A DNA stretch of 64,000 nucleotides from Chitinophaga horti (GCF_022867795.2 NZ_CP107006.1:3720001-3784000); one strand, 5' to 3'; shown: positions 17,454 to 26,343, numbered from the stretch's first letter. Notes: generated by a model not told the origin, from the letters alone. Numbers and translations are program-made.

Positions 17454-19280
17454 ATGAAACATTACCTGTTGTTGTTTTCATTGTTGTTTTCATTGTTGTT
17501 ATCAGTACTGGCGCTCAAAGCCCAGTCAGCATTTCCACTTTATGAAGGCGCTATTCCCGGTAACCTCTCCGGTAAAAATGAGGAAACGAGCGAAACCAGC
17601 GGAGGCATTCTTCGCATCTCCAAAGTATCAGAACCAACACTCACCGTTTATCGCCCGGCGAAATCGAAAGCCAATGGAGCGGCTGTGATTATTTGTCCGG
17701 GTGGCGGCTACCGCATTTTAGCCGCAGCCCACGAAGGGGCGGATGTGGCAAAGGCGTTTAATAAGATAGGCGTTTCCGCATTCGTGTTGAAATACCGCAT
17801 TCCCGATGCAACGAAACAATCAACCCCATCGATCGCACCACTACAGGATGCGCAACAAGCCATTCGTATGGTGCGTAAAAACTTCCAGCGCTGGAACATC
17901 GATCCGCAGCGGATCGGTATTATGGGCTTTTCAGCGGGCGGGCACCTGGCTTCCACGGCAGGTACGCATTATGATAGTTGCTTTATCCCTAACCCGGAGA
18001 ACATTAGTCTTCGCCCCGATTTTATGATGTTGATTTATCCTGTCGTAAGCTTTAACCATAATGCACACCAGGGTTCAGCATTTAACTTACTCGGTCACAA
18101 TCCGGGTACTCAATCACTGACTTATTTCTCTAATGACGAACAAGTGAGTCCTACTACGCCCCCTACCTTCCAGGTGTTTGCAGCGGACGATGATGTAGTA
18201 CCACCTGCCAACAGTATCAAATTTTACGAGGCACTGCGCAAATATAAAATACCTGCGGAGCTGCACATCTTTCAGCAAGGTGGACATGGATTCGGATTAC
18301 AGATCAAAGGTCGCACCGAGCGCTGGATGGACCGTTGCGCCGACTGGATGAGCAGCAACGGATGGCTCTCTGCCTCGCCAACCCGCACACATCTTTATGT
18401 GAAAGGCCGCTTCCTGTATACACCCGGCGGCGAGAAAGTCGTATTGAGAGGCGTGAATAAGATGAACGTGTGGTCAGATAAAACCGGTGAAAAGTCCTTC
18501 CCCGAAATCGCTAAGACCGGCGCCAACACCGTTCGGATCGTCTGGACAACCGCCGGCGGCGGTGGCGCACAACTGGACACTATCATTGGCAACAGTATCA
18601 AACATAAACTGATCCCGATTATCGAGTTGCATGATGCTACAGGCAATTGGGACAAGCTGCAACTCTGTGCAGATTATTGGGTGCGTAAAGATGTAGTCGC
18701 TGTTATTAAAAAGTATCGTCGTTATTTGTTACTTAATATTGCTAACGAGGCCGGCGACAACAAAGTAACGCAGGAACAATTCAACACCCGTTATTCATCC
18801 GTTATTAAACAATTACGCAAAGCCGGGATAGATGTACCACTCGTCATCGACGCCGCCAACTGGGGCCGTAACGAAAACTTCCTGATCAATGGCGCCGATG
18901 CTTTGCTACAGGCCGATCCTGAGAAGAACCTCATCTTCTCCTGGCACATATGGGATTCGGGTATTGCTAATAGTCGCATAGCCGGTGCGATCGACAAGTC
19001 CATTCAAAAGAACTTCATGTTATTGGTCGGCGAGTTTGCCCCTATGGAAGTGAAGTGTAACTGTTGTATTCCATACCACTACATTTTAGAATACTGCCAA
19101 CACCAAAGCATTGGCTGGCTGGCCTGGAGCTGGGGGCCGGGCAACGGCGATTGTGCCGCCATGGATATGACGAAGACCGATGCTTACGAAAGTTTGTACG
19201 GCTGGGGCAAGGAAGTGGCGGAAACACATCCTTTTAGTATAAAGCATACGTCGTTGCGACCGTTGTCGTTGTTTAGATGA
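17454..19280 (+). CDS. Secreted bifunctional esterase / GH5-type glycoside hydrolase
   Basis: 608 residues from the ATG at 17454; ATG 17442 adds four residues. A Leu/Phe/Ser signal peptide precedes an alpha/beta-hydrolase domain (about 30-300): oxyanion H-G-G-type region P-G-G-G-Y, nucleophile elbow GFSAGGH near 157, acid in A-D-D-D-V-V-P and His in Q-G-G-H-G-F-G, as in acetyl-xylan esterase-like enzymes. After residue 310 comes a (beta/alpha)8 GH5-like domain: R-G-V-N-K-M, the acid/base Glu in N-I-A-N-E near 432, W-H-I-W-D, and the nucleophile Glu in V-G-E-F-A-P near 527. The pairing suggests deacetylation and backbone cleavage of an acetylated mannan or similar glycan; the substrate is inferred. 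Flanking terminators make it monocistronic. Confidence 0.88.
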   Translation: MKHYLLLFSLLFSLLLSVLALKAQSAFPLYEGAIPGNLSGKNEETSETSGGILRISKVSEPTLTVYRPAKSKANGAAVIICPGGGYRILAAAHEGADVAKAFNKIGVSAFVLKYRIPDATKQSTPSIAPLQDAQQAIRMVRKNFQRWNIDPQRIGIMGFSAGGHLASTAGTHYDSCFIPNPENISLRPDFMMLIYPVVSFNHNAHQGSAFNLLGHNPGTQSLTYFSNDEQVSPTTPPTFQVFAADDDVVPPANSIKFYEALRKYKIPAELHIFQQGGHGFGLQIKGRTERWMDRCADWMSSNGWLSASPTRTHLYVKGRFLYTPGGEKVVLRGVNKMNVWSDKTGEKSFPEIAKTGANTVRIVWTTAGGGGAQLDTIIGNSIKHKLIPIIELHDATGNWDKLQLCADYWVRKDVVAVIKKYRRYLLLNIANEAGDNKVTQEQFNTRYSSVIKQLRKAGIDVPLVIDAANWGRNENFLINGADALLQADPEKNLIFSWHIWDSGIANSRIAGAIDKSIQKNFMLLVGEFAPMEVKCNCCIPYHYILEYCQHQSIGWLAWSWGPGNGDCAAMDMTKTDAYESLYGWGKEVAETHPFSIKHTSLRPLSLFR

Positions 19281-19290
19281 TATGGAGAAG

Positions 19291-19317
19291 CGCTGGTGAT
19301 GAGCCGGCGTTTTTTTT
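19291..19317 (+). terminator. Terminator after the esterase-GH5 gene
   Basis: CGCTGG (19291-19296) pairs with CCGGCG (19304-19309, one G-T pair), followed by eight Ts. From here to 19515 I see no gene. Confidence 0.75.
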
Positions 19318-19514
19318 GTGCATAGGATTGATTTACCTGAGCCCCCTGTTAAGGGTTTGGTGCATTTTGATGTATGAAACATCCTGATTAGGGCTGACTT
19401 CATAGAAGCTTCTATTGCACTGTTTCCTTGTTAAGACCGGGCAGATCCCGATTAGACAATCCCTTAAAAGCGATGCTCTTCAGCAGCAAAAAAACTGATC
19501 CGCAGTATACAGCA

Positions 19515-19546
19515 AATAAAAAGCCCCGGCTAGTGCCGAGGCTTTA
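19515..19546 (-). terminator. Terminator of the Lys/Ala/Pro repeat gene (leftward)
   Basis: AAAGCCCCGGC (19520-19530) pairs with GCCGAGGCTTT (19535-19545) with one mismatch. Read on the minus strand it is followed by a T-rich run (TTTTTATTTG), consistent with ending the gene at 19571-19993. Confidence 0.75.
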
Positions 19547-19570
19547 TAAATCGAATTTGTAGTTCCGAGA

Positions 19571-19993
19571 TTAGATCGCCGGAGCTGCAGGTGCTGATGG
19601 AGCAGAAGGTGCTTTGGTAGCAGGCTTCTTAGCAGCAACTTTCTTCTTTGGAGCAGCTTTCTTAGCAGCAGCTTTTTTAGGAGCAGCTTTCTTAGCAGCG
19701 GCTTTCTTTGGAGCAGCTTTCTTAGCAGCAGCTTTTTTAGGAGCAGCTTTCTTAGCAGCGGCTTTCTTTGGAGCAGCCTTCTTAGCAGCAGCTTTTTTAG
19801 GAGCAGCTTTCTTAGCAGCGGCTTTTTTAGGAGCAGCTTTCTTAGCAGCAGCTTTTTTAGGAGCGGCTTTCTTAGCAGCAGCTTTCTTTGGAGCAGCTTT
19901 CTTAGCAGCAGCTTTTTTAGGAGCGGCTTTCTTAGCAGCAGCTTTCTTTTTAGGCGCAGCTTTTTTAGCAGCCGCTTTTTTAATTGTTGCCAT
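19571..19993 (-). CDS. Histone-H1-like Lys/Ala/Pro repeat protein
   Basis: 140 residues, almost entirely decapeptide repeats of the form [10 protein letters not shown] from about residue 5 to 120, ending in an A/P/S-rich tail. The composition matches bacterial AlgP/Hc1-like histone-H1-like proteins, which bind DNA or RNA through lysines. No folded domain is seen. The DNA repeats with a 60-bp higher-order period. It follows rplU and rpmA on the same strand, 67 bases after rpmA begins to be read upstream of it, so it may be co-transcribed with them. The role is inferred from composition only. Confidence 0.75.
   Translation of the reverse strand: MATIKKAAAKKAAPKKKAAAKKAAPKKAAAKKAAPKKAAAKKAAPKKAAAKKAAPKKAAAKKAAPKKAAAKKAAPKKAAAKKAAPKKAAAKKAAPKKAAAKKAAPKKAAAKKAAPKKKVAAKKPATKAPSAPSAPAAPAI
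19621..19980. repeat. Coding minisatellite, 30-bp units in a 60-bp higher-order period
   Basis: Five consecutive 60-bp blocks starting at 19681 differ by only a few third-position changes (such as GGAGCAGCTTTCTTAGCAGC repeated every 30 bp). The array lies inside the Lys/Ala/Pro repeat gene and keeps frame, so copy-number changes would add or remove whole decapeptides. Confidence 0.9.
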
Positions 19994-20060
19994 TGTTTTT
20001 TGAATTTTGGGTTAGTAATTAAAATTGGGTATTAAAAAAAACTTTATGGCAAACACTAAC

Positions 20061-20339
20061 TTAGGCTTCCGCCTGAGCAGTGGTGTCAAATGATTTTACA
20101 GAAACGTAAGTTTTGTTCTCACGGCCTTTTCTGAATTCCACTACACCATCTGTCATCGCGAAAATGGTAAAATCTCTACCAATTCCAACGTTCTGACCAG
20201 CATGGTATACTGTACCACGCTGACGGATGATGATGTTACCAGCTACGGCAACCTGACCACCGAAGATTTTTACTCCAAGCCTCTTGCTCTGGGAATCGCG
20301 GCCGTTCTTTACACTACCTTCACCTTTTTTATGTGCCAT
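20061..20339 (-). CDS. rpmA: 50S ribosomal protein L27
   Basis: 92 residues beginning [16 protein letters not shown] and continuing with [10 protein letters not shown] and the H-A-G-x-N-V-G-I-G-R-D segment, the L27 signature. L27 sits near the peptidyl-transferase centre. It starts directly with M-A-H, without the Firmicutes-type cleaved leader. It follows rplU by 28 bases in the usual rplU-rpmA order. Confidence 0.97.
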   Translation of the reverse strand: MAHKKGEGSVKNGRDSQSKRLGVKIFGGQVAVAGNIIIRQRGTVYHAGQNVGIGRDFTIFAMTDGVVEFRKGRENKTYVSVKSFDTTAQAEA

Positions 20340-20367
20340 TGTATAAGGTCTTTAAACTTTTTAATAA

Positions 20368-20670
20368 TTAAGCAATATCGTTGATCCTGATTTTAGTAAA
20401 ATGGGTACGGTGACCAACTTTCTTCCTGAAACCCTTGCGGCGCTTCATTTTAAAAGCTATCACTTTATCCCCTTGTACATGGCTGAGGATCTCTGCTTTG
20501 ATCACTGATTTTACATCAGTACCTACGGTCAGGCTGGTGTCATTGTTTAACAGCAACACTTCAGAGAATTCTACTTTATCTCCAACGTTGCCATTCAATT
20601 GCTGAACAAAGATCTCCTGATCTTTTTGCACCTTGAATTGCTGACCTGATATTTTAACAACTGCGAACAT
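20368..20670 (-). CDS. rplU: 50S ribosomal protein L21
   Basis: 100 residues starting M-F-A-V-V-K-I-S-G-Q-Q-F-K-V, with the conserved K-R-R-K-G-F-R-K-K-x-G-H-R-x-x-F-T-K-I tail that defines L21. I chose the ATG at 20670; the longer frame to 20790 has an unrelated leader that overlaps the promoter boxes. It is the first gene of the rplU-rpmA operon. Confidence 0.97.
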   Translation of the reverse strand: MFAVVKISGQQFKVQKDQEIFVQQLNGNVGDKVEFSEVLLLNNDTSLTVGTDVKSVIKAEILSHVQGDKVIAFKMKRRKGFRKKVGHRTHFTKIRINDIA

Positions 20671-20692
20671 AGTTATCCAAAAATAATTTCGG

Positions 20693-20723
20693 CAAAGGTA
20701 ACCTTTACTTTTAAATGAACAAA
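20693..20723 (-). promoter_or_regulatory. Bacteroidota-type promoter for rplU-rpmA
   Basis: On the minus strand, TTTG (complement of 20720-20723) is followed by exactly 19 bases and then TACCTTTG (complement of 20693-20700), matching the TTTG-N19-TAnnTTTG consensus. It lies 23 bases upstream of the rplU ATG. It supports the short rplU start and marks the divergent gap 20671-20975, which otherwise holds a TACTTTTG box at 20937-20944 reading toward the GH3 gene. Confidence 0.75.
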
Positions 20724-20975
20724 GTTTTTCGTACTTTTTATGTGGACCCAAGTACAAAATACGCAGGTCGTCACACAATAATTCCACCAAAGATACGGAC
20801 TTTTTACAATTTTAGTTTTTTTTAACAATTGTTTGTAATTGTTTGCCAGCGGCTGAGGATGAACACCCAACCTATCTACCTCGATCAATTCCTCAAAATA
20901 AGGCAGTGCCCGCGGCGCAATGCGTCACAATTTTTATACTTTTGTTTTTTACCTTAATTTAATAAACACAGCGGC

Positions 20976-22466
20976 ATGAAGTTTAAAGCACTGCTGGCCA
21001 AGCCTTTTGCTTCTTATATATCTGCCAAGATCAGGAAGGAAATGATGCGGGCGGTAGAAGATCAGGGAGCTATCTGGCAAGATTTGATCAAAACTGGCAA
21101 AAAGACTGAATTTGGTAGCGAACATGGTTTTAACGCCATCAGTACCTACGAAGAATATAAGCAGGCTGTACCTATCCGTGATTACGAGCAGTACCGCCCC
21201 TATATAGATAAGATCAAACAGGGTAAACACAACGTACTGTGGAAGGGACAACCCATTTACCTGGCTAAAACTTCCGGCACTACCAGCGGCGTTAAATATA
21301 TCCCGATCTCGAAAGACTCGATTTCCAATCATATCGATACGGCCCGTAACGCCCTGCTGTGCTACATGGCAGAAACTGGCAATACGGCTTTTGCAGATGG
21401 AAAGCTGATCTTCCTGTCCGGCTCTCCCGAACTGGAACGTATCGGCGACATCCCGACCGGGCGCCTCAGCGGCATTGTGAATCACCACGTACCGAAGTAC
21501 CTGCGCACGAACCAGCTTCCTTCGTACGAAACGAACTGTATCGACGACTGGGAAACGAAGCTGTCTAAGATCGTAGACGAAACCATCAACCAGGATATGA
21601 CGCTCATCAGCGGCATACCACCATGGATGCAGATGTATTTTGACGAACTGATCGCGCGTAGCGGTAAAAAAGTGGGAGAACTGTTCAAAAACCTCAGTGT
21701 ACTGGTACACGGCGGGGTGAACTTTGAACCTTATAAGGCCAAACTGCTCGACTCTATCGGCCGGCCCATGCATACGGTGGAAACATTCCCGGCCTCCGAA
21801 GGCTTCTTCGCCTTCCAGGATACGCAAACGCAGGAAGGGCTGCTGCTGAATACGAACAGCGGTATCTTCTTTGAATTTGTGCCTGCCGGCGAGATCTTCT
21901 CCGAAAACCCAACCCGCCTTTCCCTGAAAGATGTAAAAGTGGGTGAGAACTATGCGCTGATCGTGAACAGCAACGCGGGTATGTGGGCCTATAATATTGG
22001 AGATACGGTTAAATTCGTATCGACCAATCCATACCGCCTCGTGGTAACCGGTCGCACGAAACACTTCATTTCTGCCTTTGGCGAACACGTAATCGGCGAA
22101 GAAGTAGAGCATAGCCTGATGAGCATCGCGGCGCAGGAAAACATTCGTATTATCGAATTTACCGTGGCGCCAAGGGTGCAAACAGATGGCGAACTGCCTT
22201 ACCACGAATGGTTCGTGGAATTTGAAAATGCACCGGCGGACATAACTGCGTTTGCCAAAAAGGTAGATGATGCCATGCGCAAAAAGAACATTTATTATGA
22301 CGACCTGCTTACCGGCAACATTCTTCAAACGTTGAAGATTCGCCCGATTAAGAAAAACGGGTTCATCGAGTATATGAAATCGATAGGACGCCTGGGCGGA
22401 CAAAATAAAGTGCCCCGTCTCAGCAACGATCGTAAAATAGCGGATGGTCTCGCGCCGTTCCTGTAA
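20976..22466 (+). CDS. GH3 auxin-responsive-promoter-family protein (acyl-adenylate-forming)
   Basis: 496 residues with the ANL-like P-loop segment A-K-T-S-G-T-T-S-G-V-K-Y near 108 and the later T-G-R-T-K-H-F-I-S-A-F-G-E-H segment, typical of GH3 proteins. In plants GH3 enzymes conjugate amino acids to hormone acids; the bacterial homologues, common in Bacteroidota, have no settled substrate. The N-terminus has no signal, so it should be cytoplasmic. It is followed at 91 bases by dxr and then rseP, all rightward; whether these share a transcript is unclear. Confidence 0.88.
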   Translation: MKFKALLAKPFASYISAKIRKEMMRAVEDQGAIWQDLIKTGKKTEFGSEHGFNAISTYEEYKQAVPIRDYEQYRPYIDKIKQGKHNVLWKGQPIYLAKTSGTTSGVKYIPISKDSISNHIDTARNALLCYMAETGNTAFADGKLIFLSGSPELERIGDIPTGRLSGIVNHHVPKYLRTNQLPSYETNCIDDWETKLSKIVDETINQDMTLISGIPPWMQMYFDELIARSGKKVGELFKNLSVLVHGGVNFEPYKAKLLDSIGRPMHTVETFPASEGFFAFQDTQTQEGLLLNTNSGIFFEFVPAGEIFSENPTRLSLKDVKVGENYALIVNSNAGMWAYNIGDTVKFVSTNPYRLVVTGRTKHFISAFGEHVIGEEVEHSLMSIAAQENIRIIEFTVAPRVQTDGELPYHEWFVEFENAPADITAFAKKVDDAMRKKNIYYDDLLTGNILQTLKIRPIKKNGFIEYMKSIGRLGGQNKVPRLSNDRKIADGLAPFL

Positions 22467-22557
22467 CATTCACGCCTTCGTTAATCTTTAGAAAGACACG
22501 GCAAACCATTAACCACTATTCTTTTCTGACAAGAGGTCATTCTCTTGTGTTGATAAC

Positions 22558-23727
22558 ATGACCATGAGTAAGAAACGTATTGGCATTTTCGGCTCTACCG
22601 GCTCCATTGGCAAACAAGCGCTGGACGTGATAGAAGCGCACCCCGAAAAGTTTGAAGTAGAAGTGCTGACGGCCCAGAACAATGCGGAGCTGCTGATCGA
22701 GCAGGCCTTAAAGTTCAGGCCCAACGCCGTTGTGATAGGTGATGAAAACAAGTACACCCAGGTGAAGGATGTGCTGTTCGACAAAGGCATCAAAGTGTTT
22801 GCCGGCGCCAAAGCGATGGTGGAAGTGGCATCCTGGAATACGATCGACATGATGCTGGCCGCCATTGTTGGTTTCGCGGGATTGGCCCCTACCCTTTCAG
22901 CGATTGAACAGGGCACACCGGTAGCGCTGGCCAATAAGGAAACATTGGTAGTAGCAGGCGATATCGTCATGGCTACCGCGCGCCGTAAGAACGTGCCGGT
23001 AATCCCCGTAGATTCTGAGCATGCCGCCATCTTCCAATGCCTGATCGGCGAACCGGCAGGCAGTGTGGAGAAAGTAGTGCTTACCGCTTCCGGCGGACCT
23101 TTCCTCGGTAAGAAGCCCAACTATCTTATCAATGTAAAAAAAGACCACGCCCTGCAGCATCCTAACTGGAGCATGGGCGCAAAAATCACGATCGATTCCG
23201 CCACCCTCATGAACAAAGGCCTGGAAATGATCGAAGCGCGCTGGTTATTTAACCTTACGGCCGACCAGATCGACGTGATCGTACATCCGCAGTCCATCAT
23301 CCACTCCATGGTGCAGTTTACCGACGGCTCTATGAAAGCACAAATGGGCCTTCCGGACATGAAGCTGCCTATCCAGTATGCAATGGGCTTCCCACAAAGG
23401 TTGCCGAACGCATTTCCGCGGTTCTCTTTTAAAAATTATCCATCGCTCACCTTCGAAGCACCCGATACCAAAACCTTCCGCAACCTGGCTATTGCCATGG
23501 AAGTGCTTAAGATTGGTGGTAACTCCGCCTGCGTGATGAACGCCGCGAACGAAGAAGTGGTAAACGCCTTCCTCCGTAACCGCATCGGCTTTTTGCAGAT
23601 GACCGAGGTAATTGAAGAAACCCTGGCCAAAATACCTTTCCAGGCCAAACCGACCCTCAACGATTATTATCTCACTGACGCCGCAGCGCGCAATTATGCT
23701 GCATCTTTGGTAGATCGCCTGGGCTGA
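22558..23727 (+). CDS. dxr: 1-deoxy-D-xylulose 5-phosphate reductoisomerase
   Basis: 389 residues. An NADPH-binding G-S-T-G-S-I-G-K-Q-A-L-D-V start is followed by L-A-N-K-E-T-L-V-V-A-G, the metal/substrate site V-D-S-E-H-A-A-I-F-Q and S-A-T-L-M-N-K-G-L-E-M-I-E-A, then V-H-P-Q-S-I-I-H. These cover all known Dxr active-site motifs. The enzyme makes 2-C-methyl-D-erythritol 4-phosphate in the MEP isoprenoid pathway. The dxr-rseP order is common in Bacteroidota and elsewhere. A second ATG at 22564 is possible. Confidence 0.97.
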   Translation: MTMSKKRIGIFGSTGSIGKQALDVIEAHPEKFEVEVLTAQNNAELLIEQALKFRPNAVVIGDENKYTQVKDVLFDKGIKVFAGAKAMVEVASWNTIDMMLAAIVGFAGLAPTLSAIEQGTPVALANKETLVVAGDIVMATARRKNVPVIPVDSEHAAIFQCLIGEPAGSVEKVVLTASGGPFLGKKPNYLINVKKDHALQHPNWSMGAKITIDSATLMNKGLEMIEARWLFNLTADQIDVIVHPQSIIHSMVQFTDGSMKAQMGLPDMKLPIQYAMGFPQRLPNAFPRFSFKNYPSLTFEAPDTKTFRNLAIAMEVLKIGGNSACVMNAANEEVVNAFLRNRIGFLQMTEVIEETLAKIPFQAKPTLNDYYLTDAAARNYAASLVDRLG

Positions 23728-23794
23728 TAACAGTCTTATAACACTTAACCATTTTTAAAAAAGCATTACCTTAACGGGGTTTTAACGCAAATAA

Positions 23795-25150
23795 ATGATA
23801 ACAACGGCAATATTAGTGAAAGCAGGACAGTTGATCTTATCACTGTCCATTCTGGTGGTGCTTCACGAACTGGGCCACTTCATCCCAGCTAAACTTTTCA
23901 AGACCAAGGTTGAGAAATTCTACCTGTTCTTCGATCCCTGGTTTTCCCTCTTCAAATTCAAAAAAGGAGAAACCGAGTATGGCATCGGCTGGCTGCCGTT
24001 AGGTGGTTATGTGAAAATTTCCGGCATGATCGACGAGAGCATGGACAAAGAGCAGATGTCGAAACCACCCGAGCCCTGGGAGTTCAGGTCGAAACCAGCC
24101 TGGCAACGACTGATCATCATGATCGGCGGGGTGACCGTAAATATCGTACTCGCCTTTTTCATTTACACCATGATCCTGTGGTATTGGGGCGAAACCTACC
24201 TGCCGACTAAAAATCTCACTTATGGTATCGCAACCGACTCGCTGACCCAAAGCATTGGCTTACGCGATGGCGATATGATATTGAGCGTAGACGGCCACAA
24301 AGTCGATAACTTTCACGAGGTAGCCAAAGTGATGGTGTTAAAAGAGGCCAAAAGCATCCAGGTGGAGAGAGAAGGCCAGCAGGTAAATATCCCGATCCCC
24401 GAGATGTTTATCAGTAAAGTGATTGAAAGACGCAGCGAGTTTATTGGCGTACGCGTGCCTTCCGTGATCGATAGCGTCGGGCCCGAAAGCAAACATGCAA
24501 TAGCCGCCGGCTTGCAGAAGAACGATAAAGTATTGACCGTTAACGGCGCTCCTGCTGATTACTTACACCTCATGGGGCGTGAGCTGATGAAAGCCAAAGG
24601 AAAGACCGTCAACCTCACCATCCTTCGCGGTAGCGACACCCTCACGAAGAGCGTAAGCATCCCGGCGGAAGGTGATTACGCTGGCAAACTGGGTGTTTCT
24701 ATTCGTTCAGGCAAAGACGTATTTAAGTTCGTTACTACAGATTACAGCTTCGCCCAGGCCGTTCCGGCCGGCTTCAGCACCGCTGTCGAAAAACTGAAAG
24801 ACTACGTGCAGCAACTGCGCCTGATATTCGTATCCAAAGAAGTGAAAGTAACTGAATCTTTAGGCGGATTTGGCGCCATTGGCAACCTGTTCCCATCAGT
24901 ATGGGACTGGCAGAGCTTCTGGTCACTGACGGCCTTATTATCCGTGATTCTTGCATTTATGAACATCCTGCCTATCCCGGCACTTGACGGCGGGCACGTG
25001 TTGTTCCTGATCTATGAAATAATTACCGGTCGTAAACCCGGCGACAAGTTCATGGAATACGCACAGATCGTGGGCATGGTGATTTTGTTCAGCCTGCTGC
25101 TGTTCGCCAATGGTCTTGACCTGTGGCGTGCGATAAGAGGATGGTTCTAA
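23795..25150 (+). CDS. rseP: RIP metalloprotease RseP (site-2 protease)
   Basis: 451 residues. The zinc motif H-E-L-G-H is in the first membrane helix (about residue 24-28), and the third zinc ligand is in N-I-L-P-I-P-A-L-D-G-G-H near the C-terminus. Two PDZ domains lie between (about 150-225 and 230-310). Four membrane helices are expected. S2P proteases cleave membrane-bound anti-sigma factors, so this enzyme is a plausible last step for releasing ECF sigma factors from the FecR-type proteins elsewhere in the window; that link is inferred. Confidence 0.95.
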   Translation: MITTAILVKAGQLILSLSILVVLHELGHFIPAKLFKTKVEKFYLFFDPWFSLFKFKKGETEYGIGWLPLGGYVKISGMIDESMDKEQMSKPPEPWEFRSKPAWQRLIIMIGGVTVNIVLAFFIYTMILWYWGETYLPTKNLTYGIATDSLTQSIGLRDGDMILSVDGHKVDNFHEVAKVMVLKEAKSIQVEREGQQVNIPIPEMFISKVIERRSEFIGVRVPSVIDSVGPESKHAIAAGLQKNDKVLTVNGAPADYLHLMGRELMKAKGKTVNLTILRGSDTLTKSVSIPAEGDYAGKLGVSIRSGKDVFKFVTTDYSFAQAVPAGFSTAVEKLKDYVQQLRLIFVSKEVKVTESLGGFGAIGNLFPSVWDWQSFWSLTALLSVILAFMNILPIPALDGGHVLFLIYEIITGRKPGDKFMEYAQIVGMVILFSLLLFANGLDLWRAIRGWF

Positions 25151-25165
25151 ACTAACTGAAATATT

Positions 25166-25193
25166 AAAGGGCGGCACTTGTCGCCCTTTTTTT
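25166..25193 (+). terminator. Terminator after rseP
   Basis: AAAGGGCG (25166-25173) pairs with CGCCCTTT (25182-25189), followed by a run of Ts. It stops transcription before the tmRNA promoter. Confidence 0.85.
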
Positions 25194-25194
25194 A

Positions 25195-25202
25195 TATCTT
25201 TG
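25195..25202 (+). promoter_or_regulatory. TAnnTTTG promoter box of ssrA
   Basis: TATCTTTG matches the Bacteroidota -7 consensus and sits ten bases before the mature tmRNA 5' end at 25212. No clean upstream TTTG is seen because the rseP terminator occupies that position. Confidence 0.6.
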
Positions 25203-25211
25203 CCTTCCACC

Positions 25212-25582
25212 GGGGCTGACCGGTTTTGACAGCATAGGTCTTTGAAAGTGTAAGCATGTCGTGCGTTGGATAATTAGCACGTAAATCTGAATACCCAAAC
25301 TTCAAATGGCGAATCTAACTACGCCATGGCTGCCTAATTAAATTAGCGCACCCATTATAGCCGCCGGAGTTGCTGCCCACTACGACTCCCGCCGCCGAAT
25401 CAAACCATAGAGGGATAGGCGCATATGGTTTCTGTGAGTATGCGATGAAAAACTAAACGGATAAGGACCAGGTTGGTTTGTTTTGCCCCTGCTTGGTCCC
25501 GACAAAACAATGCAGAAATAAACATGTAGAAAGCTTTCGGAGGATGTGTTTGGACGCGGGTTCGACTCCCGCCAGCTCCACC
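25212..25582 (+). ncRNA. ssrA: Transfer-messenger RNA (tmRNA)
   Basis: The 5' end GGGGCTGACCGGTTTTGACAG and the 3' tRNA-like half with GGTTCGACTCCCGCC form the tRNA-like domain; GGGGCTG (25212-25218) pairs with CAGCTCC (25573-25579). The resume frame at 25308-25337 reads G-E-S-N-Y-A-M-A-A-stop, a Bacteroidota-type tag. The 3' end is encoded as ACC followed by T, so the final A of CCA must be added. It rescues stalled ribosomes with SmpB. Its 3' end is a common integration site, and a truncated recombinase follows. Confidence 0.95.
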
Positions 25583-25585
25583 TGA

Positions 25586-25616
25586 GGGGAACTTACCACA
25601 AAGTTCCCCTTTTTTA
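25586..25616 (+). terminator. Terminator of ssrA
   Basis: GGGGAACTT (25586-25594) pairs perfectly with AAGTTCCCC (25601-25609), followed by seven Ts, three bases after the tmRNA 3' end. Confidence 0.9.
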
Positions 25617-25662
25617 TTTACAAAAAGTAAATCTAACTCATTGTTTTCTAGTGGATTATAAG

Positions 25663-26316
25663 TTAGTCCCGGAAACAAATGTGGGGTTCGATAACTGCCC
25701 TTTTCGTAATATAGGTGGTTATCGAACACCAGAATACTGTAGCCCTCGCAAATACCTCCTTAAGATCACCTAAACACCCAATTTCTTCTTCATAAAGCTT
25801 TAGTAAATCCGGAGCCTTTGTTGAGGTTTTCTTAAGCCGAGCACGTAATGCGGTAAGTTGCTCAAAGTATTCCCTTGACCATCTGTCGTAGGTATCCTGC
25901 GATATTTTTTGTGCAAAATACTTTTCCTCAAGATCCTTTGTCTTTTTCTCCATCACACCTATTTCCTTTTTGAGCGATTTCACTCCGAGTTGCATAGACG
26001 CATCAGTTTTTCCTAACAAATCCAACGTGGCTGTCTTAATTTCATCTAAAATATCCAAGGGAATACTAATTGCATGCAATATCCTATCGAACTGATCATG
26101 AACCTTAATTGCGGATAGATTGAGGTGCCGTCTTTCTCGGCATTTATAGTAGTAATATAGCTTACCCAATTTGCCTGTGGAAGGAGCTCCTGTAAGCGGT
26201 AAACCACAGTAGCACTTAAGTACGGATCGAAGGGGCAATTCCTCGCTCATGACGGTATTCCGAAGGCGCCCATCAAATAAATTAAAATTCTTACATGTTG
26301 TTACAACTGTACCAAC
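25663..26316 (-). pseudogene. Large serine recombinase, C-terminal remnant
   Basis: From the ATG at 26250 the frame gives 195 residues, and the same frame stays open upstream to an in-frame TGA near 26318, adding residues such as N-L-F-D-G-R-L-R-N-T-V. It contains the zinc-ribbon start of the recombinase zinc-beta-ribbon domain (L-K-C-Y-C-G-L-P-L-T-G, then Y-Y-Y-Y-K-C-R-E-R) and the long coiled-coil region (about 85-150) of large serine recombinases. The N-terminal resolvase catalytic domain with its Ser nucleophile is missing, so it cannot recombine DNA. Its position just behind ssrA marks an old integration event. Confidence 0.75.
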
Positions 26317-26343
26317 TCAGATAACACCTCCTAACACCAAGAA

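Noticed and set aside
19621..19980. Regular repeats considered as a CRISPR array
   Set aside because: Units are contiguous, without unique spacers, and encode an in-frame protein repeat.
19614..20003. Gly/Ala/Phe repeat frame on the plus strand
   Set aside because: It is the reverse-complement reading of the Lys/Ala/Pro repeat gene; the minus-strand product has a known composition type, an ATG and a matching terminator.
20949..22469. 506-codon open frame on the minus strand
   Set aside because: It is the exact antisense shadow of the GH3-family gene, whose motifs are unambiguous; the shadow has no recognisable family pattern.
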